A stretch of DNA of 64,000 nt from Sporosarcina sp. BP05 (GTDB taxonomy: Bacteria; Bacillota; Bacilli; Bacillales_A; Planococcaceae), in assembly GCF_014282005.1 (NCBI RefSeq), contig NZ_JACFTD010000001.1:124001-188000 (forward strand), given 5' to 3'. Under the pieces are notes generated by a model that worked only from the letters and a program-made list of their open reading frames with translations, searched no databases and was not told where the DNA came from. Both the position numbers and the translations under genes were made by a program. Position 1 is the first letter of the stretch. Each line of letters starts with the position of its first letter. Below, in pieces: positions 6,920-15,493 of this stretch.

Positions 6920-9657
6920 CCGGAACATTCACGTTGAACCGCCTTTTTCGCATGAGCATCCACTTGATGGAAGACGGACTATTCTCCATTGCCGCTGAAG
7001 ATAGCAGAGGGTTGACAGTCGCTCCAGATGAGCTCGTTTCCTTCCTGTTCTTCAACAATGAGCGTGCACTGTACGGGCTTCTTGCGAATATGGATGACGA
7101 AGTTGCTTATTTACAGGCAGACCAACTACTACAAGTTTTTTCTGTTATGCATCCCTATGTTACGTTCGTTGGACTGACGGATGAAGACGATACTCAACTT
7201 GCTTCCATTCGTGAGGCAACTAACGCCTGGACCGACCCTAATCTATGGAATTATGCAGAAGTAGATGGCAACACGATTCGTTTTAACGGTGGCAAAGCGG
7301 GCATATCAGAAGGGGCTGCAACTGTTATCAGCCAAGCAGTCAGTAGCAAGCTTGCCGCATCTGCTATCAATCCCGATCTGCTAGCCTCACTGCTGCCCCA
7401 TTTACGGATGTATGGCTGGCCAGGCGAATCCGCTTCCACAATGCCAATCAGTGTTGCTTTCCGCTTAACTGAACCAGAAGCTGAGACAGATACGGAATGG
7501 CTTCTTGAAACGGTTATTATCGGTGAACGCGGTTCGCATTGGACGCCTGCCGCCCGGAAAGTGAATGCACCTGCTGTTGATGCCCTCCCTGCTAAATGGA
7601 AACCATACGCAGATGACGTTGTAAAAAAGCAATCCGAAATGACATCCTTCCTCGGCTCTGTGGATCTGGCTTCAAGCGAAAGCTTTTTGTCCACACCTAT
7701 GTCTGATCCGGAAGTACGGACATTCATTAAAGAGGACCTTCCGCTACTGCAATCGTTCGGCTATCCTGTCATCCTGCCTGCATGGTTGAAATCAGTGACA
7801 GAATCGAAAATGCGTATTCGAACGAACGCTGGCATACAATCGTATAAATCGGCTACAGGCTTGGACGAAGTACTATCTTTCGATTGGAATTTCTCACTTG
7901 CTGGAAACCCAATTGACCGCGATTCATTCCGTAAGCTCGTCGATGAAAATCGTGAATACATCCGCTCTGGTGACGAATGGTTCCATATCGATCCCCTTTG
8001 GCTCAGAAAAATTCGTGATCTAATGGATCGCGCGGATGCCGGGGAGTGGACGGTTAAAGACCTGCTCTTCCAAGACGTGCCGGAAGAGATTGTTCCTCTC
8101 GAAGAGGACGAAGATATAGATGACCCACTTTTTGCTTTCACGATGCACCAATCACTTCAGGGCTATATGGAAATGCTGGCAGACAAAAAAGGGCTTCCCA
8201 CAGCTGGTATTTCAAAAGATTTACTTGCTGAACTTCGGCCATACCAGGAAGACGGCTATAACTGGCTTATCTTTTTGCGTGATAATCATTTTGGCGCATG
8301 CCTTGCCGATGATATGGGCTTAGGTAAGACCATTCAGCTCATTACCTATTTACTGAATATCCACGCGAGACCTGATACAGATTCACCGTCGCTCATCGTT
8401 TGTCCGACAAGTGTTCTAGGTAACTGGCAGAAAGAGATTGAACGGTTTGCGCCGACACTTTCTGTCTATACACATTACGGACCACTGCGTGCAAAAGACG
8501 AAAGCTTTATAGAACTAATGGCTCAACTGAAGCCTGACGTAGTTCTTACAACATACGGTACTGCTTCACAGGATGGCGAGATGCTAGCAGAAACGGAATT
8601 TGCCAGTATTACACTGGATGAAGCGCAAAACATTAAGAATATGCAAACAAAACAGTCCCGTGTCATCCGAAAACTACGTGGCAAGCATCATATCGCACTA
8701 ACCGGTACACCGATTGAGAACCGGTTATCAGAGCTATGGGCGATTTTCGACTTTATCCACAAAGGGTACTTCGGCAGTTTCCGCAAGTTCACGGATAACT
8801 TTATCATCCCGATTGAACGTGATGATTCTGAAGCGGATAAGCGGAAGCTACGAGCAAAAATTCGTCCATTCTTGCTACGCAGAACGAAGAGTGATCCAGA
8901 TTTACAGCTGAATCTTCCGCAAAAACTTGAGCAAAATGAATATTGTCCTTTAACGACTGAACAGGCTGCCTTATATGAAAGTTTCCTTGAAGAAACGAAA
9001 TTTAAGTTGCAGACACTTACCGGTTTTGAAAAGAAAGGCCTTATTTTAAAAATGCTTAGCCGATTAAAACAACTCTGTAACCATCCAGCCTTGTTCTTGA
9101 AAGAGCCGCACGCTCCAGCAACACAATTGCTATCTAGATCCAATAAACTAGACCTAATTGTGTCTATGGCAGCTGAAATCGCCTCTAATAAGGAACAATG
9201 CCTTATCTTCACGCAATACATTGGCATGGGGCAACTTATCCGTCAATGCTTGTCTGAACTTCATGGAATCGATGTGCCATTCTTGACGGGTAGTATGCCA
9301 AAAGGGCAACGTGACCGGCTTGTCGAGGCTTTCCAAGAAGGCGAATTCCCTATTTTCATCTTATCGTTAAAAGCAGGCGGAACTGGATTGAACTTAACTG
9401 GCGCAAACCACGTATTGCATGCTGATAGATGGTGGAATCCTGCCGTCGAAAACCAGGCTACTGACCGTGCATATCGTATAGGCCAGACGAAATTCGTCCA
9501 CGTCCATAAATTTGTGACGATTGGAACGATTGAAGAAAAAATCGACAAGATGCTTGTCGAAAAAGCAGCATTGTCCGCGGATCTTATCCAATCAAGCCAA
9601 TGGCTGTCCGATTTATCCGATACGGAACTGGACGATTTGTTATCGTTCGACAACTAA
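6916..9657 (+). CDS. ywqA: Snf2/Rad54-family DNA helicase/translocase YwqA
   Basis: 913 residues. The N-terminal ~440 residues form the family-specific domain with an acidic patch (PLEEDEDIDDP) just before the motor. The ATPase follows: DDMGLGKTIQ (Walker A), LDEAQNIKN (motif II, DEAQ), ALTGTPIENR (motif III), a second RecA lobe with LSLKAGGTGLNL (motif V) and QATDRAYRIGQ (motif VI). All motor motifs are intact, so it should be an ATP-driven dsDNA translocase used in repair or chromosome transactions. The SWIM partner YwqB probably supplies DNA or protein contacts. A long hairpin follows directly at 9669-9710. Confidence 0.93.
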   Translation: MTGTFTLNRLFRMSIHLMEDGLFSIAAEDSRGLTVAPDELVSFLFFNNERALYGLLANMDDEVAYLQADQLLQVFSVMHPYVTFVGLTDEDDTQLASIREATNAWTDPNLWNYAEVDGNTIRFNGGKAGISEGAATVISQAVSSKLAASAINPDLLASLLPHLRMYGWPGESASTMPISVAFRLTEPEAETDTEWLLETVIIGERGSHWTPAARKVNAPAVDALPAKWKPYADDVVKKQSEMTSFLGSVDLASSESFLSTPMSDPEVRTFIKEDLPLLQSFGYPVILPAWLKSVTESKMRIRTNAGIQSYKSATGLDEVLSFDWNFSLAGNPIDRDSFRKLVDENREYIRSGDEWFHIDPLWLRKIRDLMDRADAGEWTVKDLLFQDVPEEIVPLEEDEDIDDPLFAFTMHQSLQGYMEMLADKKGLPTAGISKDLLAELRPYQEDGYNWLIFLRDNHFGACLADDMGLGKTIQLITYLLNIHARPDTDSPSLIVCPTSVLGNWQKEIERFAPTLSVYTHYGPLRAKDESFIELMAQLKPDVVLTTYGTASQDGEMLAETEFASITLDEAQNIKNMQTKQSRVIRKLRGKHHIALTGTPIENRLSELWAIFDFIHKGYFGSFRKFTDNFIIPIERDDSEADKRKLRAKIRPFLLRRTKSDPDLQLNLPQKLEQNEYCPLTTEQAALYESFLEETKFKLQTLTGFEKKGLILKMLSRLKQLCNHPALFLKEPHAPATQLLSRSNKLDLIVSMAAEIASNKEQCLIFTQYIGMGQLIRQCLSELHGIDVPFLTGSMPKGQRDRLVEAFQEGEFPIFILSLKAGGTGLNLTGANHVLHADRWWNPAVENQATDRAYRIGQTKFVHVHKFVTIGTIEEKIDKMLVEKAALSADLIQSSQWLSDLSDTELDDLLSFDN

Positions 9658-9668
9658 AGTTATGCTTA

Positions 9669-9710
9669 AAAGAAGACTCCAGAGCCGTCAGTGGCGCTGG
9701 GGTCTTCTTA
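9669..9710. terminator. Terminator between ywqA and the small coiled-coil gene
   Basis: AAGAAGAC and CCAG blocks pair with CTGG and GTCTTCTT across a 15-nt loop. The minus-strand copy ends in TTCTTTT, the plus-strand copy in CTTCTTA, so it suits convergent transcripts, better on the minus side. Confidence 0.65.
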
Positions 9711-9730
9711 CTTGCCATTGTCGAAATCTC

Positions 9731-9892
9731 TTACACACGTTCAGCAAGTGGAATAATATGTACAGCTCCGAATTTTTTCTTCCTTTCTAGGTCTTCAATT
9801 CGATTCAGGCGATTGTTCTGATTGGCTACAATACTGATTAGTTGTTCGATTTGCATTTCCATCCGTTTCACATCCTTTTCATTTGCAGTCAT
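9731..9892 (-). CDS. Small coiled-coil protein, 53 residues
   Basis: ATG 9892 follows AAGGGGGTG with ~7-nt spacing. The product (MTANEKDVKRMEMQIEQLIS..., then LNRIEDLERKKK and a C-terminal AVHIIPLAERV) has a heptad pattern over about residues 8-38, so it is likely a short helical oligomer. Its initiation site lies just downstream of the four-hairpin array at 9929-10127. No family is recognised. Good codon structure, a strong ribosome binding site and a terminator right after the stop make it a likely real gene. Confidence 0.6.
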   Translation of the reverse strand: MTANEKDVKRMEMQIEQLISIVANQNNRLNRIEDLERKKKFGAVHIIPLAERV

Positions 9893-9928
9893 GTTCCGCA
9901 CCCCCTTCTTTTCCTAATCCGCTTGTGT

Positions 9929-10127
9929 GGGTCCCGTTGACGGAAGCAGTCTCCGTTCCTGGGACCCTCATTAGCGTTTTTTGACGTAAGATATCCGACC
10001 CCATCGGATATTAGCGATACATTACCCTTATTTTCCGCGCGAACAAATGCCCCTGAGCATCTGTTCGCGATACTATTCTCTCACTCTAACCGAACATGGG
10101 CAGAACCCCTTCTGTTGACATGTTCGG
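9929..10127 (-). ncRNA. Array of four consecutive hairpins (candidate structured RNA)
   Basis: Hairpins at 9929-9967 (GGGTCCC arms, inner ACGGAAG/CTCCGT), 9991-10011 (ATATCCGA arms), 10038-10069 (13-bp arms) and 10090-10127 (CCGAACATG arms, inner CAGAA/TTCTG). In the third, the one imperfect pair is G-U if the minus strand is transcribed but A-C if the plus strand is, favouring minus-strand RNA. On that strand a GGGG tract sits at or beside the apical loop of the three hairpins at 9999-10002, 10050-10053 and 10106-10109. There is no T-run after any arm, so these are not ordinary terminators. Function unknown. Confidence 0.5.
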
Positions 10128-10262
10128 ACATTTCTTTTCCTCACTTTTTCTTACTACCTATCCATTTTCAGTTGTCGGTACGGCCCCGGTTTGTCGTCCG
10201 GCTTGGCGGGTCCACTCCTTTTCTCGACCATTCCCCGGCTTTTTATGTATCCTTGAGCCTGG
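10128..10262. other. GC-rich leader-like segment between ssbB and the hairpin array
   Basis: No gene. Two further minus-strand GGGG tracts occur (10184-10187 and 10233-10236), continuing the loose ~50-nt spacing of the array. A tiny 16-codon frame (minus strand, beginning MSEHVNRRGSAH) starts near 10131 after TGAGGAAAAG and runs through hairpin 4; it may be a leader peptide or chance. Confidence 0.4.
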
Positions 10263-10703
10263 TTAAAAAATCGGTAATCCTTCTGTTTCACGGTTGGGCA
10301 AATTGAAATGCTCAGCATCGCTTTTTTCCTCTGTCGGCAGCGTTATGCTACCTACCTGTTCACTATACAAGTTATCATTGGTGCGTTGTTTCGTTAAAAT
10401 GAATCGTATATCCTCACCAATCACCTCTGTTACATAGACTTTACTCTTGTCTTCACGTTCGTAGGACCTAGACTGAATGCGCCCGCCTACGCCAATCAAA
10501 GACCCTTTACCGCAATGTTTGGCAGTATTCTCCGCCGCCTTTCCCCATAAAGTACATAGTACAAAGTCTGTCTCTACTTCTCCTTTTTGGTTTTTAAAAT
10601 TGCGGTTCACGGCAAGTACAAAGCTTGTTTGTACCCTTCCTTCAGATACCCTTCTCAGAATTGGATCTTTTGTGATTCGTCCAACCAGCGCAACTTGATT
10701 CAT
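10263..10703 (-). CDS. ssbB: Single-stranded DNA-binding protein (SsbB/YwpH-like)
   Basis: 146 residues. The OB fold begins MNQVALVGRITKDP and contains FVLAVNR and LCTLWGKAAENTAK. The C-terminus ends in EGLPIF, a short version of the SSB tip that recruits partner proteins. In B. subtilis the gene at this position (ywpH) encodes the competence-induced SsbB, which coats incoming single strands during transformation; this copy is somewhat longer than that 113-residue protein. Start ATG 10703 is set by GAGGAGG 8 nt upstream; the longer frame to 10754 has no ribosome binding site. The divergent neighbour is ywpF, as in B. subtilis synteny. Confidence 0.85.
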   Translation of the reverse strand: MNQVALVGRITKDPILRRVSEGRVQTSFVLAVNRNFKNQKGEVETDFVLCTLWGKAAENTAKHCGKGSLIGVGGRIQSRSYEREDKSKVYVTEVIGEDIRFILTKQRTNDNLYSEQVGSITLPTEEKSDAEHFNLPNRETEGLPIF

Positions 10704-10942
10704 TAGATTTCCTCCTCTCTCGTTTATTAATTTCATCTTACTTGATTCAGTCAAATTCGTGCAATGTTCTATATTTCAATTTTCAGTCTGTTTTTCACTA
10801 TAAATACCCTACTTTGACTAACTATAAATTTACATTTTTCAACACAAATCGCATAACCGTATGCCGTACTAAAATTTATCGGATTCGCAGATAATTTAGT
10901 ATTCACATGTTTTAAGTTAGTCGCTGAAATTTCTGCCTATGG

Positions 10943-10948
10943 TATACT
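10943..10948 (+). promoter_or_regulatory. -10 box (TATACT) of ywpF
   Basis: TATACT lies 29 nt upstream of the ywpF start codon; the -35 is weak. A short leader with GAGGTGG follows. Confidence 0.45.
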
Positions 10949-10976
10949 AAGAGGAAAAAGATTGAGGTGGATACCG

Positions 10977-11420
10977 ATGAAAACATTCAAAATGTTGTCT
11001 GTCGGAATATTACACGAAGAGCGCATGCAGGATTTCCCTCTTATCGACGGAATAATAATCAACCAGGAAAACAGTCACCGTATGTGGATATTGGAGATGT
11101 TCATTGATAAGGTACATCAATCCACCTTTGAAAAATGGATGGCTGATGAAGAATTACTGGAAGCGAAAGTTGTTATTTCTTATCCAGAAAATGAGCCAGC
11201 TGCTTTCCGCGTTGCTGTCAAAGGAGTTAAGCTGATTGGTGATAATGTCTCCGTGTTAATGAAAGGCCGCTTGAAACGAGCACGTTCACAGTATGCAGAA
11301 CAGCTGTTGGAAGAGTTGATTGACGAGGGGATGGGTGGCGCTGATTTGCTACAGCGGTTCGAGTCTGATATGCGATCACGCCCACGTTTAAAGAAGGATA
11401 AAGAAATAGAGAATGAATGA
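10977..11420 (+). CDS. ywpF: YwpF-like protein
   Basis: 147 residues starting MKTFKMLSVGILHE. The start at ATG 10977 follows GAGGTGG at 10964-10970; an upstream TTG at 10962 is not supported. The length and position next to ssbB match the YwpF-like family of Bacillota, whose function is unknown. The C-terminus is highly charged (RPRLKKDKEIENE). It is transcribed divergently from ssbB across a 270-bp AT-rich spacer and followed by a long repeat block. Confidence 0.75.
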   Translation: MKTFKMLSVGILHEERMQDFPLIDGIIINQENSHRMWILEMFIDKVHQSTFEKWMADEELLEAKVVISYPENEPAAFRVAVKGVKLIGDNVSVLMKGRLKRARSQYAEQLLEELIDEGMGGADLLQRFESDMRSRPRLKKDKEIENE

Positions 11421-11427
11421 TTTCCTG

Positions 11428-11850
11428 CTGCCTATATTACGAAGGGCTACAGGATGTAGGTAACGCAGCTTCCGCTTTTTAATACGGCTAGACTCCGGGC
11501 GCCAAACGCTCGGTTCATAAGTCAGCCCGACTGTGCGGCAAAAAACGCCGCTTAGGCCTGCGTGATGCAGGTCATGCAGTCGTTGCGACACGACGTCGCG
11601 AACTTAGACTGCCTTCCTTTACCTGCCTTATGCCTGTCGCGTCTGGGCGGCGCCCTGCGCTTTTGCATTCGGCTAGACTCCAGCGCCTAGCCCCTTGGGT
11701 CACTTCAGACTTGAAGATTAAAGGCAAAGAACGCCTTTTTCTTCAAGTCTTTTAGTGCCTTTCGGAGGCCTACAGGATGTAGGTCATGCGCTATTGCCAC
11801 AGGAAGTGGCGCACTTAAGCTGCGTTCCCCTATACAGGCGCTTCCGCTTT
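11428..11850. repeat. Dispersed palindromic repeat, family 1 (long composite copy)
   Basis: About 420 bp made of several units: CTTCCGC, GACTCCAGCGCCTAGCCCC, self-complementary AAAGGCAAAGAACGCCTTT, TTGCGACACGACGTCGCGAA, and CTACAGGATGTAGGTCATGC. The same words recur at 16621-16780, 34351-34464, 35030-35285 and 35838-36293. No gene is present; the frame read through it is an artefact. Confidence 0.75.
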
Positions 11851-11858
11851 TGCAAATA

Positions 11859-11891
11859 AAAAAACCGCCTCTAGTGTTACGAGGCGGTTTC
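11859..11891 (-). terminator. Terminator of the lipoprotein gene
   Basis: AAACCGCCTC pairs perfectly with GAGGCGGTTT around a 9-nt loop, followed on the minus strand by T7. Confidence 0.85.
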
Positions 11892-11905
11892 CGCGCGGCT
11901 TGCGG

Positions 11906-12244
11906 TTAACGATTGTTTCCGTTCATTTTGTTCTGATCGAGATTTTTGTCGATGATGACTTCGTTCGGTGTATTCGTTTTTTCATCAATAATGACTCCTT
12001 CATTCGGAGTTGTTACATTTCCATTATTAATGACTCCGTTGTCCACACCAGTGCCTCTCTCGTTCTCGAGACCATCCATATTCGGTCCAGTTTGCCCATT
12101 TTTCACATTAGGCGTTAAGTCCCTCGTTCGATCCTCCACTTTTTCCATTGGAGTTTCGTTGTTCTTTGGTACCGTACCATTGTTTGCACAAGCTGTAAGT
12201 ACTAGTCCTGACATAAGAACAAGTGGTATCGCTTTTTTGAACAT
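11906..12244 (-). CDS. Small lipoprotein of unknown function
   Basis: 112 residues from ATG 12244 (AGGAGGG 9 nt upstream). The N-terminus MFKKAIPLVLMSGLVLTAC has a lipobox (LTAC), so the mature protein should begin with a lipid-modified Cys on the outer face of the membrane. The rest is hydrophilic, Asn-, Gly- and Asp-rich and lacks predicted globular structure. Near the C-terminus TPNEGVIID and TPNEVIID form a short imperfect tandem repeat. No family is recognised. Monocistronic, with its own terminator. Confidence 0.7.
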   Translation of the reverse strand: MFKKAIPLVLMSGLVLTACANNGTVPKNNETPMEKVEDRTRDLTPNVKNGQTGPNMDGLENERGTGVDNGVINNGNVTTPNEGVIIDEKTNTPNEVIIDKNLDQNKMNGNNR

Positions 12245-12341
12245 GAATAGATTCCCTCCTCTCCACAAGCCGTCTATCACACAAACCTGTATGATACTTC
12301 GTAGCTTTGCCCGAAACGAGGAAACTATCCATTTTTCTTTT

Positions 12342-12728
12342 TTACGCTTCTAAATATTTTTTAAGCAATGTGTCAATGTATACCGCTTCGGCTTTACAGT
12401 GATACTCATAATGCGTATCAAGTTCTTCCTGCATACTTTGGATTGCCACAATCTGTTCTTCAGATGGCGGATCACTAAGGATACGGGCGATTATTTCATT
12501 GATACGCTGCGATAGATCTTCATGGAATTCCGGATCAATTTTCATGTCCTCTGGAATTGTTGAATACCAAAGCGCTTTTACAGTAATATATTCACGCCAG
12601 CTGGCGATATAATCATCGATACTGAATTTTTCACTGGACCATTCAATATCGCTCATGTATTGTTCAAAGGTCTGTGTGATGGACCTCGTTATGCTACTTT
12701 TTAAATTTGGAGAAAGATCTTTAAACAT
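12342..12728 (-). CDS. Hypothetical protein, 128 residues
   Basis: A soluble, acidic, mostly helical protein starting MFKDLSPNLKSSITRSITQT. GGGAGG lies about 12 nt upstream of ATG 12728, a long but usable spacing. Nothing resembles a catalytic motif; the C-terminal half (MQEELDTHYEYHCKAEAVYI) reads like a helical bundle. No family is recognised. It lies between the lipoprotein gene and fabZ, in the position of poorly characterised ywp genes of B. subtilis. Confidence 0.65.
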   Translation of the reverse strand: MFKDLSPNLKSSITRSITQTFEQYMSDIEWSSEKFSIDDYIASWREYITVKALWYSTIPEDMKIDPEFHEDLSQRINEIIARILSDPPSEEQIVAIQSMQEELDTHYEYHCKAEAVYIDTLLKKYLEA

Positions 12729-12813
12729 ACTGATTTGATACCTCCCACTTTAGAAGTGCATTGTAACCGCACCGTAATGAACATTGTAACTAAATTTCAA
12801 GGCGTTCGCAAAT

Positions 12814-13260
12814 TTAATTCCCATTTTTTGAAACAATAGGACCTAGGGCAAACGTGATTTCTGTTTCACATGCGATTTCTCCGTCAACCGTTGCGATGGC
12901 TTTTCCTTTACCTATCGTACCGCGAAGTCGTGTGATTTCTACTTCCAGCTTTAGCGTATCGCCTGGCGTCACTTGCCGTTTGAAGCGACAATTGTCAATA
13001 CCAGCAAAAAAGGCAAGACGTCCTTTGTTTTCCTCTTTTTGCAATAGAGCGACGGCACCGACTTGCGCAAGCGCTTCCACAATAAGTACGCCTGGCATAA
13101 CCGGATAGCCTGGGAAATGTCCGTTGAAGAAATCTTCATTGATTGTCACATTTTTTATACCAACTGCTCGCTTTCCTTCTTCGACCTCAAGAATCCGGTC
13201 TACCATAAGAAACGGGTAACGGTGCGGCAAAATCGCCTGTATTTGTTCTGCTGTTAGCAT
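12814..13260 (-). CDS. fabZ: 3-hydroxyacyl-ACP dehydratase FabZ
   Basis: 148 residues, full length for FabZ. It has [11 protein letters not shown] and the active-site stretch [20 protein letters not shown], giving catalytic His48 and Glu62. It dehydrates beta-hydroxyacyl-ACP in type II fatty-acid synthesis as a hot-dog-fold oligomer. Start: GGAGG lies 6 nt before ATG 13260 (MLTAEQ); the ATG at 13266 would abut the ribosome binding site. Located upstream of ywpF and ssbB as in B. subtilis. Confidence 0.95.
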   Translation of the reverse strand: MLTAEQIQAILPHRYPFLMVDRILEVEEGKRAVGIKNVTINEDFFNGHFPGYPVMPGVLIVEALAQVGAVALLQKEENKGRLAFFAGIDNCRFKRQVTPGDTLKLEVEITRLRGTIGKGKAIATVDGEIACETEITFALGPIVSKNGN

Positions 13261-13291
13261 AGTCATCCTCCTACCATTTCACTATTTTTCC

Positions 13292-13324
13292 AAGTAAAAC
13301 AAAAGAGCCTATTACGACTCTTTT
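13292..13324 (-). terminator. Terminator overlapping the end of the EpuA-like gene
   Basis: AAAAGAG and CTCTTTT pair around a loop that contains the stop codon of the upstream gene; GTTTT follows on the minus strand. Confidence 0.55.
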
Positions 13325-13638
13325 CCATTAATGATATCCAAAATATGAATCCAAGTTTCTTTTTTAAAGACATCACGTGAATCCCCATCACCGATACCAC
13401 TGTAGCCTACCAAGGTCCCAAGATAGACTGCCCCAGCTAGAAGTAAGAGAACAAGTATCACACGAAGCCAAATTGGAAGGATGCGAATTTGAACCCAAAA
13501 TTGCTTTTTCGGTGGAGTTTCCTCTGCCAGCTTATTTTGCCGTCCGCGTTCTTTACGAGTAGACCGAATTAAAGGCGGTTCGCTCTCCTTCTTTCTTGAC
13601 TCATTCGAATTCAAGTTGATTCTTTTTTCATCTGTCAT
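13312..13638 (-). CDS. EpuA-like small membrane protein
   Basis: 108 residues. A basic, disordered N-terminal half (PPLIRSTRKERGRQNKL) leads to a single membrane span (LPIWLRVILVLLLLAGAVYL) and a short outside tail containing GDGDSRDVFKKETW. This layout and the span sequence match the EpuA family, often mis-named a DNA-directed RNA polymerase beta subunit in databases; its role is unknown. AGGGAGT precedes ATG 13638 with good spacing. It sits between fabZ and flhP. Confidence 0.7.
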   Translation of the reverse strand: MTDEKRINLNSNESRKKESEPPLIRSTRKERGRQNKLAEETPPKKQFWVQIRILPIWLRVILVLLLLAGAVYLGTLVGYSGIGDGDSRDVFKKETWIHILDIINGKES

Positions 13639-13752
13639 ATTCTGTACTCCCTAATTGTCCAGTCTTCAGATACCTCCGGATGCAGGTAGCCTAGCCTCTT
13701 CGTCTGTCTCATGCACTTCTGAGCCGAACGTTACTATTTTTAAAAATAACTT

Positions 13753-14589
13753 TTATCGAATGCCGTTAATCAGACCGAGCATCTGGTCCGCAAGCGTCAC
13801 TGCCCGCGCATTAAATTGATAATTACGCTGCACACTAATGAGATACGTCATCTCTTTCTGTGAGTTGACGTTAGATGCTTCAAGCGCCTGACCTTCCATT
13901 CCAATTACGTTTCGCGCAGCACCTTGCAGCTCAGTTAAGACCTGTTGTTGTGTGACGCCAAGATCCGCCAAGTTTTCAGGCAATGCAAAATTCGTTGCCG
14001 ATAAACGCTGCATCAAGTTTGGTCGTTCCATCACTGTCACAGCAAGTTCAATTGTTTGCGTTGTCCCGTCTGCATTTGTCAGTTGCAAATTCCCACCCGA
14101 TTTAACCGTATAATTTGTGACATTATCGGAAAATGTGACTGGCAATCCTGCACTGTTTGCAACCGGATAACCCTCACCATTAACAAGCATCACTTGTCCG
14201 TTTGCTACTGGAGAAACGTAGAAATTCCCTTGACGCGTATAGACAGTTTGCTCCCCGCCACCATCTGGCATAAGTACGTTGAAATACTGTTTTGGCGTCG
14301 TCAGTGCAAAATCTAGTTGACGCCCCGTCGCTTGCAATGTACCCACTTTCCAGTTCATCTGTGATTGACCAAGTACAGCACCTGATCCATAGCGGATACC
14401 GAGGGGTGATTGACGCGGCGCGGTGTCTGCTTTGTCATTATTGAATTGTTGGACCAACATTTCTTGGAATTTGGCATCGCTTGCTTTATAGCCATGTGTC
14501 GAAATATTCGCTAGATTATTCCCGATTATATCCATTTGACTTTGCAATTGACTCAGTGTATTTGTTGCTGTCGTCATTGTGCGTATCAT
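13753..14589 (-). CDS. flhP: Flagellar basal-body rod protein FlhP
   Basis: 278 residues. The N-terminal rod signature MDIIGNNLANISTHGYKAS and the C-terminal motif ALEASNVNSQKEMTYLISVQ mark the flagellar rod/hook family. In B. subtilis FlhO and FlhP form the distal rod and are exported by the flagellar type III apparatus. AAGGAG precedes ATG 14589. It follows flhO by 30 bp and is probably co-transcribed with mbl and flhO. Confidence 0.9.
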   Translation of the reverse strand: MIRTMTTATNTLSQLQSQMDIIGNNLANISTHGYKASDAKFQEMLVQQFNNDKADTAPRQSPLGIRYGSGAVLGQSQMNWKVGTLQATGRQLDFALTTPKQYFNVLMPDGGGEQTVYTRQGNFYVSPVANGQVMLVNGEGYPVANSAGLPVTFSDNVTNYTVKSGGNLQLTNADGTTQTIELAVTVMERPNLMQRLSATNFALPENLADLGVTQQQVLTELQGAARNVIGMEGQALEASNVNSQKEMTYLISVQRNYQFNARAVTLADQMLGLINGIR

Positions 14590-14619
14590 GCATACCGACT
14601 CCTTTCGAATGGCGTGTCA

Positions 14620-15459
14620 TTAGTTGACGCGACCGACTTCCGTGACCGCTTTTTCCATACTGCGGTCATAGGCTTGAAGTATTTTTTGATTGGCCTCGAA
14701 TGCACGGTACGCAGTAAGCATGTCCGTCATCGTTCGTGCCGCATCGACGTTGGAACCTTCGAGATAACCTTGCTGCATCGAATAAGTAACGCCTGCCATG
14801 CCGTTTGCAGCTGCAAGGTTTTCGCCGCCTTCTGTCACGAACATGCCATCTCCCTGCTTGAGAAGCATGTCAGGGCGCTGAGCGAATGAAATACCCAGTG
14901 TTGCGACGGCCGTGTTGCCTTCCATAATTACACCTTCATCCGTTAAACGGAAATCATCATTTTGCAAGGCAATCCGTTGCCCATTGTTATCAAGAACATA
15001 GGCGCCACCTGCACTGGTCAAAAACCCACTTGGATCAAGCGTGAAGCTGCCGTTCTTTGTATATTGTTCGCTTCCACCTTCATTTTCAAGTCTGAAGAAG
15101 ATGGCACCTTGAGTCCCAGTTTCTGCATCAATCGGTAAGCGGCCGTCAACCAGTGCGATATCGGTCGTCAGCTCAGTTTCGCGCAATTGTCCTTGCGTGA
15201 ATAATGGCAGCGTCTCCTGCATGTAAACACCCGTCGAAACTGAACCTACTGGAGATAAGCCCTTCATTTGAAAGCCGTTTTCTGTTGGTATTTTTGCCGT
15301 GTTAATACTCGACATATACATTTCTGGAAATGAACGAATCACCGATTGCTCTGCCTTGAAGCCTGGTGTGTTGGCATTAGCCATATTATTCGCCAGCATT
15401 TCAGTTCTGCGTTGCTGTGCGATCATCCCTGAGCCGACTGTGTAAAATCCACGGAACAT
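14620..15459 (-). CDS. flhO: Flagellar basal-body rod protein FlhO
   Basis: 279 residues beginning MFRGFYTVGSGMIAQQRRTE, with the rod-family motif MLANNMANANTPGFKAEQ and a C-terminal SNVDAARTMTDMLTAYRAFE. It is paralogous to FlhP next door and expected in the distal rod. GGAGGTGGACAA precedes ATG 15459. The mbl-flhO-flhP order is the same as in B. subtilis and implies a motile cell. Confidence 0.9.
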   Translation of the reverse strand: MFRGFYTVGSGMIAQQRRTEMLANNMANANTPGFKAEQSVIRSFPEMYMSSINTAKIPTENGFQMKGLSPVGSVSTGVYMQETLPLFTQGQLRETELTTDIALVDGRLPIDAETGTQGAIFFRLENEGGSEQYTKNGSFTLDPSGFLTSAGGAYVLDNNGQRIALQNDDFRLTDEGVIMEGNTAVATLGISFAQRPDMLLKQGDGMFVTEGGENLAAANGMAGVTYSMQQGYLEGSNVDAARTMTDMLTAYRAFEANQKILQAYDRSMEKAVTEVGRVN

Positions 15460-15493
15460 TTGTCCACCTCCTCATCCTTAAAAATTGGTGTTG

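Noticed and set aside
9669..9710. Part of the hairpin array
   Set aside because: This hairpin is separated from the array by the 53-residue gene and behaves as a terminator for the convergent genes.
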